Shown: positions 18,525 to 27,283 of the stretch, piece by piece
How positions within the stretch are numbered: the stretch's first letter is position 1
How the letters are laid out: each line of letters begins with the position of its first letter
Assembly: GCA_017304685.1 (NCBI GenBank)
Contig: JAFKLR010000004.1
Location: 1-64,000 of the forward strand
Reading direction: 5' to 3'
Source of the DNA: Sphingobacteriia bacterium
GTDB taxonomy: Bacteria; Pseudomonadota; Alphaproteobacteria; Rickettsiales; 33-17
DNA: 64,000 bases
Translations under genes and position numbers: made by a program
Notes under the pieces: model-generated
Told to the model about the DNA's origin: nothing
The model's input: only the letters and a program-made list of their open reading frames with translations
Database searches by the model: none

Positions 18525-18878
18525 ATGCAGACAATTATCGCACAATTAAGACGTATTATTTTAATTTTTTCATTTGTATTTTCATTAGTAGTAGCACTTC
18601 CTGAAGCTTCTATGGCTGCTGACGATTTTACCGCTGATAACAATCCTTTAGCTAAAGCTTTATGTAGAGCAGTAATTTTTATTACTGGTACATATGGTAA
18701 AGCTATTGCTACAGCTGCAATTATTGCAGTGGGTATTGGTGCGTTACTTGGTAAAATGCAATGGGGTGCTGTTATTTTAGTAGTAACAGGCATAGTAATT
18801 GTATTTGCGGCCCCAATGGTAGTTATGTACCTTTCAAGTATGGGTGACTCTAGTTTCTGTAACTTCGCTAAATCGTAA
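18525..18878 (+). CDS. virB2: Type IV secretion pilin-like protein (TrbC/VirB2 family)
   Basis: The ATG at 18525 has GGAG 8 bp upstream and is preferred to an in-frame TTG six bases earlier. The 117-residue product has a long signal peptide ending near ASMA, then a mature part of about 87 residues with two hydrophobic segments (AVIFITGTYGKAIATAAIIAV and WGAVILVVTGIVIVFAAPM) joined by the short polar loop GKMQ. This is the VirB2/TrbC pilin layout. Two Cys (LCRA and SFCN) could form a disulphide. A strong terminator follows directly, before the virB4-like gene. Confidence 0.9.
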   Translation: MQTIIAQLRRIILIFSFVFSLVVALPEASMAADDFTADNNPLAKALCRAVIFITGTYGKAIATAAIIAVGIGALLGKMQWGAVILVVTGIVIVFAAPMVVMYLSSMGDSSFCNFAKS

Positions 18879-18883
18879 TCTCT

Positions 18884-18908
18884 AAGGGGAGTTCTCTCCC
18901 CTTTTTTT
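18884..18908 (+). terminator. Rho-independent terminator between virB2 and virB4
   Basis: A perfect 8-bp stem AAGGGGAG/CTCCCCTT with a TTCT loop is followed by a run of T. It begins 6 bp after the virB2 stop. Partial read-through would let much more pilin than ATPase be made from one promoter. Confidence 0.85.
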
Positions 18909-18927
18909 AAATTAAATTTAATTTAAC

Positions 18928-20958
18928 ATGATTGACAAACTTAAGGAATTTTTTGGAAATTTAAAAAATAACAAGTTAAATCAATTTAAATTAGAACTTC
19001 CGTCCTCTGATTTTATTCCATACGCTTGTCATATAAATCCTCGTACAATTCTTACAAAAAATGGCGACATCTTCCAATCTATTAAAATTGTTGGATTTTC
19101 AGATCAACTTCTCAATTCAGAGGGAATTGATATAAGAGATAAAATACGTCAAACTATCTTATCACACATAGATTCTAAAAATTTTGCTATTTGGTTTCAT
19201 ACTATTAGGACTAGAAGAAATATTGACCCAGGAGGGTTCTATCCTTTTAAATTTACTAAGATTTTACATAATCTTTGGAATAAAAAGAATTACTGGGATG
19301 ATAAATATATTAATGAAATTTATATAACAATTGCGTATGCTGGAATGAATTTTAAATTTAATAGTATTGGAGATTTATTTTCTACAACTACTCTTAATTC
19401 TATTAAAAAAAAGCATGCCAAATATCTTAATAATATAATACAAATTCTTACATATGCAGTAGATAAAATTTATGAAGACTTAGCTGAGTGTGGAGCCGAG
19501 ATTTTACAATTAAAGTCAGATGAATCTCTTGTAACATCTGAAATAGTAGATTTTTTAAGTAAAATTGTTAATTTAAAAGATCAAAAACTACCCTTACCAG
19601 TGGTAGATTTATCAAAATATTTAATAAATCATAAAGTAGCTTTTGGAAATAATTCATTTGAAATAGCTAGTCGTAGCGGAAAATATTTTGGAACAATTTT
19701 AAGTATTAAAGAATATCATGAAATTAATACAAAACTACTAAACAATTTATTACTTCTCCCTACTGAGATGGTAATAACTCAGACACTTCATTTTGTTGAG
19801 CCAAAGAAAGTTACTGAAAATTTTAAATTTCAAGATTACATTTTGGAAGTAAGTTTAGATGATGAATTTAGAGAGTTTTCAGGACTTAAAAAAATTCTTT
19901 CAACCGCCCAAGGAAAAGAAACCGATTTTGGAGCTACTCAAGTTACAATTATGTTAAGCGCTGAAAATCAAAACCTTTTAAATCAACAGGTTGAGAGATG
20001 TGTTAAAGCTATTCAAAATCTCGGCTTTGCTGCTTTTAGAGAAGATTTGAATATGGAAGATTTATTTTGGTCTCAATTACCAGCTAATTTTAATCACATT
20101 AAAAGAACTTTCCCTATTAATACAGCTTTAGCTGGAGGTTTTTTATCTTTAAACAATTATCCTGCTGGTAAACATAAAGGTGTATGGGAAAATGCTGTAA
20201 CAATTTTTAGAACTAAATTTGGTACTCCATATTTCTTTAATTTTCATAACATAAATAATAATGGAAATTTATTAATATTAGGTCCTAAAGAATCTTATAA
20301 AACTCTTCTTGCTAATTTTATAATTTGTGAAGCAACAAAATTTGAGCCCAGCATACTTTTTGTTTCTCCAAGTACTATACCTAATCTAATTACCAAAGTA
20401 TTAAAGGGTAATATAATTAGCGAATTGTCAGAAAATAATAACTATTCTGATGAGAAAATAAGCCATATAAGTTTTAATAGTAATTTTAGTAAAGACTTAT
20501 TATTAAAATATATTCATTCATTTCTTGAAAGCATAACTCATGAAAGGTCGATTTTAATCATTGATGATTTAAATTCACTATGTTCTATGACTGGTATTAC
20601 TTTAAATGACTGCCAAAATATTATTAGCAAAACAAATTCAAATAAAATTTTAGTATCCATTATGAATTCAGAAAATTTAGAAGAAGACACTATTACTTAT
20701 ATAAATAGCTTTGGAACAAAAATTTTTACAACAGATCCTAATATATTGGAAAAAAATAATTTTAAAAGAATTCTAAACCCTAATGAATTGAAGGCAATTA
20801 AAAATTTAAATTTCTTACTTAAAGAATTCTTAATTAAACAAGATAAAGATGTAATAATTGCAGAGCTTAATATAGCTGGGCTTGAAGAAGCGGCAAATAT
20901 TTTAAATAATGATCCTAAAGCAAATATTGATAAGTATATTAACGAAGAAAATTTATGA
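18928..20958 (+). CDS. virB4: VirB4-family T4SS ATPase-like protein with degenerate P-loop
   Basis: The 676 residues follow the VirB4/CagE plan: an N-terminal domain (DFIPYACHINPRTILTKNGD), a middle part ending NMEDLFWSQLPANF and RTFPINTALAGGF, then the ATPase half. The P-loop position reads GPKESYKT (452-459), where the canonical Gly before Lys is Tyr457. The Walker B place reads ILIIDDLNSL (542-551), with Asp-Asp instead of the usual Asp-Glu. The protein is shorter than typical VirB4 (near 800), mostly at the C terminus. It is probably a structural or weakly active VirB4, like the second divergent VirB4 copies known in Rickettsiales. The downstream gene starts in an ATGA overlap. No ribosome site is evident before its own ATG. 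Confidence 0.85.
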   Translation: MIDKLKEFFGNLKNNKLNQFKLELPSSDFIPYACHINPRTILTKNGDIFQSIKIVGFSDQLLNSEGIDIRDKIRQTILSHIDSKNFAIWFHTIRTRRNIDPGGFYPFKFTKILHNLWNKKNYWDDKYINEIYITIAYAGMNFKFNSIGDLFSTTTLNSIKKKHAKYLNNIIQILTYAVDKIYEDLAECGAEILQLKSDESLVTSEIVDFLSKIVNLKDQKLPLPVVDLSKYLINHKVAFGNNSFEIASRSGKYFGTILSIKEYHEINTKLLNNLLLLPTEMVITQTLHFVEPKKVTENFKFQDYILEVSLDDEFREFSGLKKILSTAQGKETDFGATQVTIMLSAENQNLLNQQVERCVKAIQNLGFAAFREDLNMEDLFWSQLPANFNHIKRTFPINTALAGGFLSLNNYPAGKHKGVWENAVTIFRTKFGTPYFFNFHNINNNGNLLILGPKESYKTLLANFIICEATKFEPSILFVSPSTIPNLITKVLKGNIISELSENNNYSDEKISHISFNSNFSKDLLLKYIHSFLESITHERSILIIDDLNSLCSMTGITLNDCQNIISKTNSNKILVSIMNSENLEEDTITYINSFGTKIFTTDPNILEKNNFKRILNPNELKAIKNLNFLLKEFLIKQDKDVIIAELNIAGLEEAANILNNDPKANIDKYINEENL

Positions 20959-22706
20959 AAAAATATATTATAATTATTATTTTATTTTTACAAACTCATA
21001 TGACAATGGCTGAAAATGCCTCTGATAACCCTTATGAGTCATTAAAACTTAATTCTCTTCAGGTTTATCAAACCTTTTTAGGTTTTTATTCACCCTATTT
21101 ACAAGTTAACTCAAATTATAAATTATTTAATAAAAATTTTACTTACACTAAAACCTTAAGTATATTTGGAGAATGTACTTTTTTACCTTATCCTTTAAGG
21201 TATTGTGCGCGAATTGATAAATATAATGGTAAAGTAAGAGCGTGCGTATATCAAGATAACCAAGATTTGAATGATTTTCATCCGTTTGCTCAACCATTAA
21301 ATAATTTTCAGTCATTTACTGGAGACAATAGCTTAAAAAGCTATTTAGACGAAATAGGAATAAAATTAGACGGTTATATAAATAAGTATACTTTTTCCGA
21401 TTATTATGCTTTTAGCGGAGCATCTTATATATATAATTATTTAAAAGGCGCCTTTCAAAAAAGATTTAATAATGAAACTGTAAGCTACGCTTGCGCAGAT
21501 CTTCCTGTTCCTCCTTTTATAAATGATGCAACATATAATAATAATTACGAAGAAAATTTAATTTTCCCAAATTCTTATGTTGAAAAAACTTGTGAAGAAG
21601 GTAAAACTTCTAAATCCTTTGCTCCATGTGCCATTGATAATACAGATAAATCTAGCTTTGATGAAATGTATGTATACATTAATTTAATAACTCCAGCTAA
21701 TTTTATACCAATGGACGGATACTTTGATAAGGCTGCTGCAGCAAATGGAAATCTAAATGTTTTTATTGCAACTCCTTCTAATCCACTTAACACTTATCCA
21801 GACTCTGTACTTAATTTTTGTCCTTTAAATTCTAATAATATTACTAAACATTGTATTAAATTGAATAATACTTATTCTTCAGAACATAATGCTGAAGCTA
21901 CAACAATAGTACAAAGCCCTGCTAAAGTAGTTTATATGCCTAATATTTCTAGCACCAATTACTCTCCAGATTCTATTAACTTTAAACCTATAGGTGTCAT
22001 TAGAAATGGCTTTATAAAAGTTAAAATTGATTTTTCTAAAGAGCAATACAGCGGAATATCTTTACCGTTTGTCGATAATAATTGGAAAACAGTTAATATG
22101 AGTATAACAGGTGTTCATTATAAAAATGATGATTATGTTTGCTTTACAGGTGATTACGGTAAAAAATTGCCTTTAGGTTGCGTCAAACGGCCTATAATGC
22201 CTAAGCCAATTTTAGAAAAGTGTAATATTGATATTGGCTGCCAAGAAAATTATACAGAAAACAATCCTATATTCAAAGTAACTATTCCTACTAAGAAAAA
22301 TGAGAATAATGTCTTAATTATAAAAGCTGGTGAAATAAAAGCTAAATTTAATCACGAATTCATGATTTTACCAGTTAATACATCTAAAAAGGAAATTGCT
22401 TTAAAAGCAGATGGTAGCTACACAAATAAAAGTGCTGATAAATTTTGCTTATATGGCTATAGCAGTAAAATTGGAAATACTATTACAAAAAGATCCCCTG
22501 ATGATTTTATAGTTCCAATAAGCGCCTTTAATTTTATAGTAAAATCTTCTGTTTTTTGGAAGGATGGTTTTATAGCTAAAGATAACGATGAATTAACAGA
22601 ATCTGAAGCTTATGAATTAGAGTTTAAACCAGAAGAACATTTTATCTCAGAATTATTACCATTACATGATGAGAGCGATAACCCGCTTTGTTTAAATGCG
22701 CAGTAA
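20955..22706 (+). CDS. Cysteine-rich secreted protein of the VirB cassette, function unknown
   Basis: The protein of 583 residues starts with a signal peptide (MKKYIIIIILFLQTHMTMA) and has no further membrane helix. The mature part carries about 16 Cys spread over its length (for example RYCARI, VRACVYQ, KTCEEG, YVCFTGD, LGCVKRP, IDIGCQE), fitting a disulphide-bonded periplasmic or surface protein. Translation is coupled to virB4 by a 4-bp overlap. The passage around GVHYKNDDYVCFTGDYGK and GCVKRPIMPKP recalls the extracellular part of rickettsial VirB6 proteins, but the TrbL/VirB6 membrane block is absent. I do not recognise the family with confidence. A surface partner of the secretion channel is inferred from position and topology. 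Confidence 0.7.
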   Translation: MKKYIIIIILFLQTHMTMAENASDNPYESLKLNSLQVYQTFLGFYSPYLQVNSNYKLFNKNFTYTKTLSIFGECTFLPYPLRYCARIDKYNGKVRACVYQDNQDLNDFHPFAQPLNNFQSFTGDNSLKSYLDEIGIKLDGYINKYTFSDYYAFSGASYIYNYLKGAFQKRFNNETVSYACADLPVPPFINDATYNNNYEENLIFPNSYVEKTCEEGKTSKSFAPCAIDNTDKSSFDEMYVYINLITPANFIPMDGYFDKAAAANGNLNVFIATPSNPLNTYPDSVLNFCPLNSNNITKHCIKLNNTYSSEHNAEATTIVQSPAKVVYMPNISSTNYSPDSINFKPIGVIRNGFIKVKIDFSKEQYSGISLPFVDNNWKTVNMSITGVHYKNDDYVCFTGDYGKKLPLGCVKRPIMPKPILEKCNIDIGCQENYTENNPIFKVTIPTKKNENNVLIIKAGEIKAKFNHEFMILPVNTSKKEIALKADGSYTNKSADKFCLYGYSSKIGNTITKRSPDDFIVPISAFNFIVKSSVFWKDGFIAKDNDELTESEAYELEFKPEEHFISELLPLHDESDNPLCLNAQ

Positions 22707-22742
22707 TAATTATTTATAAGAAATTTAACAACTACTGGTTTA

Positions 22743-22770
22743 TTGCTTTATTAGTATTATTTGTTATAAT
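22743..22770 (+). promoter_or_regulatory. Promoter of def-fmt
   Basis: TTGCTT (22743-22748), 16 bp, then a perfect TATAAT (22765-22770). It sits 30 bp before the def ATG, which has its own AGGAG ribosome site. One of the best promoter matches in the window. Confidence 0.6.
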
Positions 22771-22799
22771 GTGAACCTATTCAATTTTAGGAGTTTTGA

Positions 22800-23312
22800 A
22801 TGGCAGTTTTACCATTAATTGTAGCCCCTGACCCACGATTAAAACAACCTTCCGAACACGTTTCTGAAGTTAATGAAGAAATTAGGCAACTAGTCAACGA
22901 TATGATAGAGACTATGTATCAAAAGGATGGCATAGGACTTGCTGCTGTACAGATAGGGGTTCATAAAAAAGTTGTAGTTATTGATGTTGAATGGGGAACT
23001 AAAGATAAAAATCCTATTGTAATGATAAATCCAGAGATTATTGAGTTTTCTGAAGAAAAAACTGCGCTTAATGAAGGATGCATGTCATTTCCAAATCAAT
23101 ACCCCTCAGTAATACGACCTTCTACTGTAACAGTTAAATATAAAGATCTTGAATGGCAAGAGCATATTATCCAAGCCGAAGGATTATTCGCTAAATGTAT
23201 TCAACATGAAATTGATCATACTAATGGAATAACCTTTGTTGACCATATACCTCAGTTAAAACGTAAAATAATATTAGATAAACTTCTTAGATTAAAAATT
23301 AATAAAGCATGA
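22800..23312 (+). CDS. def: Peptide deformylase (canonical copy)
   Basis: The 170-residue enzyme removes the formyl group from the N-terminal Met of new proteins. All three motifs are complete: GIGLAAVQIG (44-53), NEGCMSFP with metal ligand Cys94, and QHEIDH with His136, Glu137 and His140. It overlaps fmt by 4 bp, the usual def-fmt pair that adds and removes the formyl group. The intact copy here makes it likely that this gene carries the cell's deformylase activity and the copy at 1275-1790 does not. Confidence 0.97.
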   Translation: MAVLPLIVAPDPRLKQPSEHVSEVNEEIRQLVNDMIETMYQKDGIGLAAVQIGVHKKVVVIDVEWGTKDKNPIVMINPEIIEFSEEKTALNEGCMSFPNQYPSVIRPSTVTVKYKDLEWQEHIIQAEGLFAKCIQHEIDHTNGITFVDHIPQLKRKIILDKLLRLKINKA

Positions 23313-24238
23313 AAATTATATTTATGGGATCACCGGAATTTGCGATTCCATCCTTGAAAATGTTACATACTCAACCTGACTGTAATTTAATAGCAGTGTA
23401 TACCCAACCCCCTAAACCAAAAGGTAGGGGGTTAGAACTACAACCTACACCAGTTGAAATTTATGCTAGAGAACATAATATTCCTGTCTACAGTCCAAAA
23501 AATTTTAAAGATCAAGAAGATATAAATTTTTTTAAATCGCTTAATGCTGATTTAGTCATTGTAGCAGCTTATGGGCTAATTTTACCAAAAGATATCCTAT
23601 ATACTCCAAAATACGGTGCCATAAACATCCATTCTTCCTTATTACCAAGGTGGCGTGGAGCCGCTCCTATTCATCATGCAATTTTAGCAGGTGACCCTTC
23701 TACAGGTGTTACTATTATGCAAATGGATGAAGGTTTGGATACTGGAGATATTATTTTAAAAAGTGAACACCTTATAATTGACGATAAAACTTCTTTTAAA
23801 GATTTACATGATATTTTAGCCAAATTAGGTTCTGAGCTTACATTAAAGGTGGTAAATAAAATATTAAATAATGAAAATTTAATATTTGAAAAACAAGATA
23901 ATTCAAAAGCTACTTACGCTTCTAAAATTAATAAAGAATTGCATAAAATTAATTGGCAAAACCCTGCTCATCTTGTCGTACGCCAGATTAATGCACTTTC
24001 GGAAAACGGATGCTATATAACAATAAATAATGAAAATATCAAAATTTTTAAAGCTCATCTAGGCCCACAGGTAAACTCGGAACCAGGTATTATTTTAGAT
24101 GCTGACTTTAATATAAGTTGCGGAGATTTTACTTCAATTAACCCATTAATTCTTCAAAGAGCTGGAAAAAACCCAGTAAATTTAAAGCAGTTTTTAAACG
24201 GTTTTAAAAATTGGTCACCTGGTATTAAACTATCTTAA
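23309..24238 (+). CDS. fmt: Methionyl-tRNA formyltransferase
   Basis: The 309-residue protein formylates initiator Met-tRNA with 10-formyltetrahydrofolate. The N-terminal Rossmann domain starts with IIFMGSPEFAIPSL. The basic tRNA-binding loop is PPKPKGRGLELQPTPVE. The catalytic segment is INIHSSLLPRWRGAAPIHHAI, with the Asn-His pair, and DTGDI follows. The C-terminal OB domain ends with FLNGFKNWSPGIKL. Length and order are normal. It is the second gene of the def-fmt unit. Confidence 0.97.
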   Translation: MKIIFMGSPEFAIPSLKMLHTQPDCNLIAVYTQPPKPKGRGLELQPTPVEIYAREHNIPVYSPKNFKDQEDINFFKSLNADLVIVAAYGLILPKDILYTPKYGAINIHSSLLPRWRGAAPIHHAILAGDPSTGVTIMQMDEGLDTGDIILKSEHLIIDDKTSFKDLHDILAKLGSELTLKVVNKILNNENLIFEKQDNSKATYASKINKELHKINWQNPAHLVVRQINALSENGCYITINNENIKIFKAHLGPQVNSEPGIILDADFNISCGDFTSINPLILQRAGKNPVNLKQFLNGFKNWSPGIKLS

Positions 24239-24258
24239 GTATATAATTATTTATATAC
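24239..24258 (+). terminator. Weak AT-rich hairpin after fmt
   Basis: GTATATAA-TTAT-TTATATAC forms an 8-bp AT-rich stem right after the fmt stop codon. There is no T-run, so termination is doubtful. Confidence 0.25.
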
Positions 24259-24265
24259 CCTAACC

Positions 24266-24294
24266 TTGACTTTACACTTTATACAGCTTAACAT
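24266..24294 (+). promoter_or_regulatory. Putative promoter of the pseudokinase gene
   Basis: TTGACT (24266-24271), 17 bp, TAACAT (24289-24294). It is 38 bp before the ATG at 24332 and separates this gene from def-fmt. Confidence 0.45.
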
Positions 24295-24331
24295 CAAATT
24301 AATAATTTAATTAATTTGTTATGTTAAATAC

Positions 24332-26416
24332 ATGAATCAAAATACTACAAATATCTCAGAAGATATACTTTCAGATAGTATTAATGAAAATAATCAAAAA
24401 GCTTTTAACTCTTTTAATGTTTCTACTACTCCAAATTTAGTTAGCAATCGATATGCAATTAAAACAGATCAACCTCTTAAAAGTTTTTCTACTCAATTCG
24501 GTCAAGCGTATGTTGTAGAAGATAAGAAAACTAATAGCGATAGTGAGTTTTTTGCTTTTGTATATGACAACATGTATGTACAGCGTTTAGATGTAATTAC
24601 TTCCTTAAAAGATTATACTACAAATTTAATTATAAAGCCTATTGCTGCAGAAATAACTCCTATAAATAATAATGAAACTTTTGCTTTATGTGTGATAATG
24701 AAGAGACCAATAGGAGTTTCTCTCCGTGAACATATAATGAATAATGGACCAGTCAGTGAGCAATTTGTTTTTGATAAAATTATTCCTATTTTAATAAAGG
24801 TAATAAATATCTACGAAAGTTATAATATTTGTCATGGATTAATCAATCCAGATAATATTTATATTAATGGCGATCAAATTACTATTGGTGATTCTGTAAG
24901 AGAATCATGTGGTTTCACACAAAATTTAGTATATGAAACTATTGAAAGAATGCAAGCATTGCCGATTGGCAAAGGTAACTCTGACACTTCAATTGATTAC
25001 TTTGCTATGGGTGTTCTTATAATATACTTAATAAGAGGATCTTTACCTACAGATGGATTTAATGAAAGCGATTTGATTAATTTAAGAGTTACTGAGGGTT
25101 CTTATGATATTTACATTAAAGATTCTCCTTTAACTCCAAACTTCAAAAGTTTACTTAAAGGTTTATTATGTGATCGTAAAACAGATCGTTGGGGAACTCC
25201 AAAAATTATAGAGTGGCTCAAAGGAAGGAAATATAATATTGCTCTTATAAAAGTTTATAAACAAGCGTATCGTTTTTTTGCTGTCGGCGATAATAAATAT
25301 TATAATCTTGGTACACTTTGTTACGCTTTATGGAAAGAATGGGATTCAGCAAAAAAAATCTTTAAGGATTTTAAAATTGTTAAATGGATTGAGACTTCCG
25401 TAGGTAATTCAGAACTTGCTGATAGGTTAAGTTATACAGTTAAGATTGGAGCTAGTAACAGTATTTTTATAAGTGTTGATGAAGATGAAATAGTGTCAAG
25501 AAGTCTTGCTTTAATTGACCCTGACGGGGGTATAAGATATAAAGATTTATCTGTAAATATTGAAGGAATACCCACAGCTCTAACATATTTTATAGTTAAA
25601 AATAATCAAGAAATTACTAATTATTTTAAACAAATTATAGATAGCGCTATTATAAGCATTGCAAATGACTCTAGAATAAACGTAGGAAGAGGCTTAAATC
25701 CTGTATTTATGATAAATTTTGAAAAATGTAAGTTGTTTATAAAAAAACTTGATTTATGCTTTGGTATTGAAAGAGTAATATATGAATTAAATCCACAACT
25801 TCCTTGTCAAAGCCCTCTTGTTGTAAATTACTACTGCCATAGCATACCTAGGCTTTTAACTCAATTAAATGAAATTGTAAAACACCAAGAGGTTTATAGC
25901 ATTGATAGGCATATTGCAGCCTTTATTGGTCAAAGAATAGGTTTAAAAAAAGAAATCAAACTCAATAGCTTAGCAAAATTCCCAGAAATCGAAAATAATA
26001 GAATAATAAAATCTTTAGCAGTTTTAGCTATTGCTCAACGAGAATCTAGAACCGGTAGCTTAAAGAATTTATCTTCAAAGTACGTATTATATTTAAAAAA
26101 TATTTTAAGTTATATTAGAAGCAAAACTTTACGTAATGAGTTAATACAAAAATTGGATAAAGTAGCAGAGAATGGAAATCTTGAAGAGATTTTAAATATC
26201 ATGTGTGATCCTTTAGTAATTATGAAAGATCAAAAAGGCTTTGAATTAGCTCATAAAAGATTTGTCGAGTTAGAAAAACTTATTCAAGGCTCAAGCAATA
26301 GTAAAAGAATATTCGATTTAGGATACACTTACGGCTTAAGACTTGCTATGTTATTATCTTATTTCATTTGTACAATTATGGTGGCAATTCTACTTGTTAG
26401 AATTTTCTTTGAATAA
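24332..26416 (+). CDS. Protein kinase-like (probable pseudokinase) tail-anchored membrane protein
   Basis: In this 694-residue protein, residues 50-300 have a eukaryotic-like kinase layout. The catalytic-loop position reads CHGLINPDNIYI (HGLINPDN, 168-175), keeping the His, Pro and Asn of HRDLKPEN but not the catalytic Asp or Lys. The DFG position reads IGDS (185-188). Then come IDYFAMGVLIIYLIRG, as in kinase helix F, and DRKTDRWG, as in the closing Arg. No clear ATP-binding lysine strand or glycine loop is visible. Residues 300-660 are of unknown fold. A hydrophobic segment near 665-690 (LAMLLSYFICTIMVAILLV) would anchor the C terminus, leaving the kinase-like part in the cytoplasm. A scaffold or sensor role is an inference. 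Confidence 0.65.
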   Translation: MNQNTTNISEDILSDSINENNQKAFNSFNVSTTPNLVSNRYAIKTDQPLKSFSTQFGQAYVVEDKKTNSDSEFFAFVYDNMYVQRLDVITSLKDYTTNLIIKPIAAEITPINNNETFALCVIMKRPIGVSLREHIMNNGPVSEQFVFDKIIPILIKVINIYESYNICHGLINPDNIYINGDQITIGDSVRESCGFTQNLVYETIERMQALPIGKGNSDTSIDYFAMGVLIIYLIRGSLPTDGFNESDLINLRVTEGSYDIYIKDSPLTPNFKSLLKGLLCDRKTDRWGTPKIIEWLKGRKYNIALIKVYKQAYRFFAVGDNKYYNLGTLCYALWKEWDSAKKIFKDFKIVKWIETSVGNSELADRLSYTVKIGASNSIFISVDEDEIVSRSLALIDPDGGIRYKDLSVNIEGIPTALTYFIVKNNQEITNYFKQIIDSAIISIANDSRINVGRGLNPVFMINFEKCKLFIKKLDLCFGIERVIYELNPQLPCQSPLVVNYYCHSIPRLLTQLNEIVKHQEVYSIDRHIAAFIGQRIGLKKEIKLNSLAKFPEIENNRIIKSLAVLAIAQRESRTGSLKNLSSKYVLYLKNILSYIRSKTLRNELIQKLDKVAENGNLEEILNIMCDPLVIMKDQKGFELAHKRFVELEKLIQGSSNSKRIFDLGYTYGLRLAMLLSYFICTIMVAILLVRIFFE

Positions 26417-26761
26417 ATTCATATCCTAAATTGTTTTATACAAGTACCATGGATTAAACTTTCAAAAAATGAATTTGCCAAGTGTAAGGTAAGTTATACA
26501 AAGAAAACTACTTTATTCTTAATGATAATTGTCACTTAACTGCTTTAAATTATTGAGACAAAAGCCAATTTTTCTTAATAATTATTAATTTACAAACTTT
26601 ATCTTGACTTTTAATCTTTTATTAATTATATTATAATATCGTTATGTAATTAATTTATGAAGTATAAAGTGAATATTTAATAAGAGCGCATTCTATTAAA
26701 TTGAACATTATGGTCAAATCTGAACTATAGAAAAATTTTATTTGTTTATTGAAGGTAAGAG
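26417..26761. other. 345-bp intergenic region with a promoter near its end
   Basis: It is very AT-rich and has no reading frame with a convincing start and ribosome site. The only structure I can support is the promoter at 26604-26632 and the ribosome site GAAGGTAAGAG before 26762. Confidence 0.6.
26604..26632 (+). promoter_or_regulatory. Promoter of the small membrane protein gene
   Basis: TTGACT (26604-26609), 17 bp, TATATT (26627-26632). A start near 26640 leaves a leader of about 120 nt before the ATG at 26762. Confidence 0.5.
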
Positions 26762-27283
26762 ATGAAAAGTAGAAGAATGGGAAGAATACAATATATAAAT
26801 AGCAATTGTTATCTTTCTTGTTCAAATTTAACATCTGATGTTATTATTATTAGTAAGAATTCTAAATTTTTTATTAAAGGTGGCACACTTAAGTGTAAAT
26901 ATCTTTTTATAGAAGCAGGTAAAGAGATTAGTTTTTTAAAACAATGTGGATTTGAAGGTACTCTGGCAGTTTTACCTTCTGATATATTTAAAACTCTGGA
27001 TAAATCAGATGACGATAGATTGATAGAAATAGCTAATTTATACAAAACAGCATTAGTCGACGAGAGTATTAAAACTGAGCAAGAAAGAGCGTTCACTAAG
27101 AAATTCTGTAATTTTATAATTTTAGGGATTTGTTTATTTATTGGAATAAAGCTATATAGAAGTAATGTAAAATTATCTGATATTACTCAAAATGTTTTTA
27201 ATTTTATTAAAGTAAATGCTAACAATAGAACTAACGTAGAGCTTTCTAAAAGCAGAATTTTAAATAGTAATCCAGGTTTATAA
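26762..27283 (+). CDS. Small membrane protein of unknown function
   Basis: The 173-residue protein is of no family I know. A basic N terminus (MKSRRMGRIQ) leads to a strand-rich part (residues 20-75, with pieces such as VIIISKNSKFFIKGG), then a charged helix and one membrane segment (NFIILGICLFIGIKLY, about 117-132) and a polar tail of about 40 residues. Ribosome site AAGG and an upstream promoter support expression. It follows the pseudokinase in the same direction, with a 345-bp gap and its own promoter. A functional link is possible but not shown. Confidence 0.6.
   Translation: MKSRRMGRIQYINSNCYLSCSNLTSDVIIISKNSKFFIKGGTLKCKYLFIEAGKEISFLKQCGFEGTLAVLPSDIFKTLDKSDDDRLIEIANLYKTALVDESIKTEQERAFTKKFCNFIILGICLFIGIKLYRSNVKLSDITQNVFNFIKVNANNRTNVELSKSRILNSNPGL

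Noticed and set aside
18464-18793. Antisense reading frame across virB2
   Set aside because: It mirrors the alanine/isoleucine-rich pilin codons on the other strand and has no ribosome site or family resemblance.
26417-26761. Riboswitch or small RNA in the long gap
   Set aside because: No GC-containing hairpin set or known motif is visible; only a promoter could be supported.
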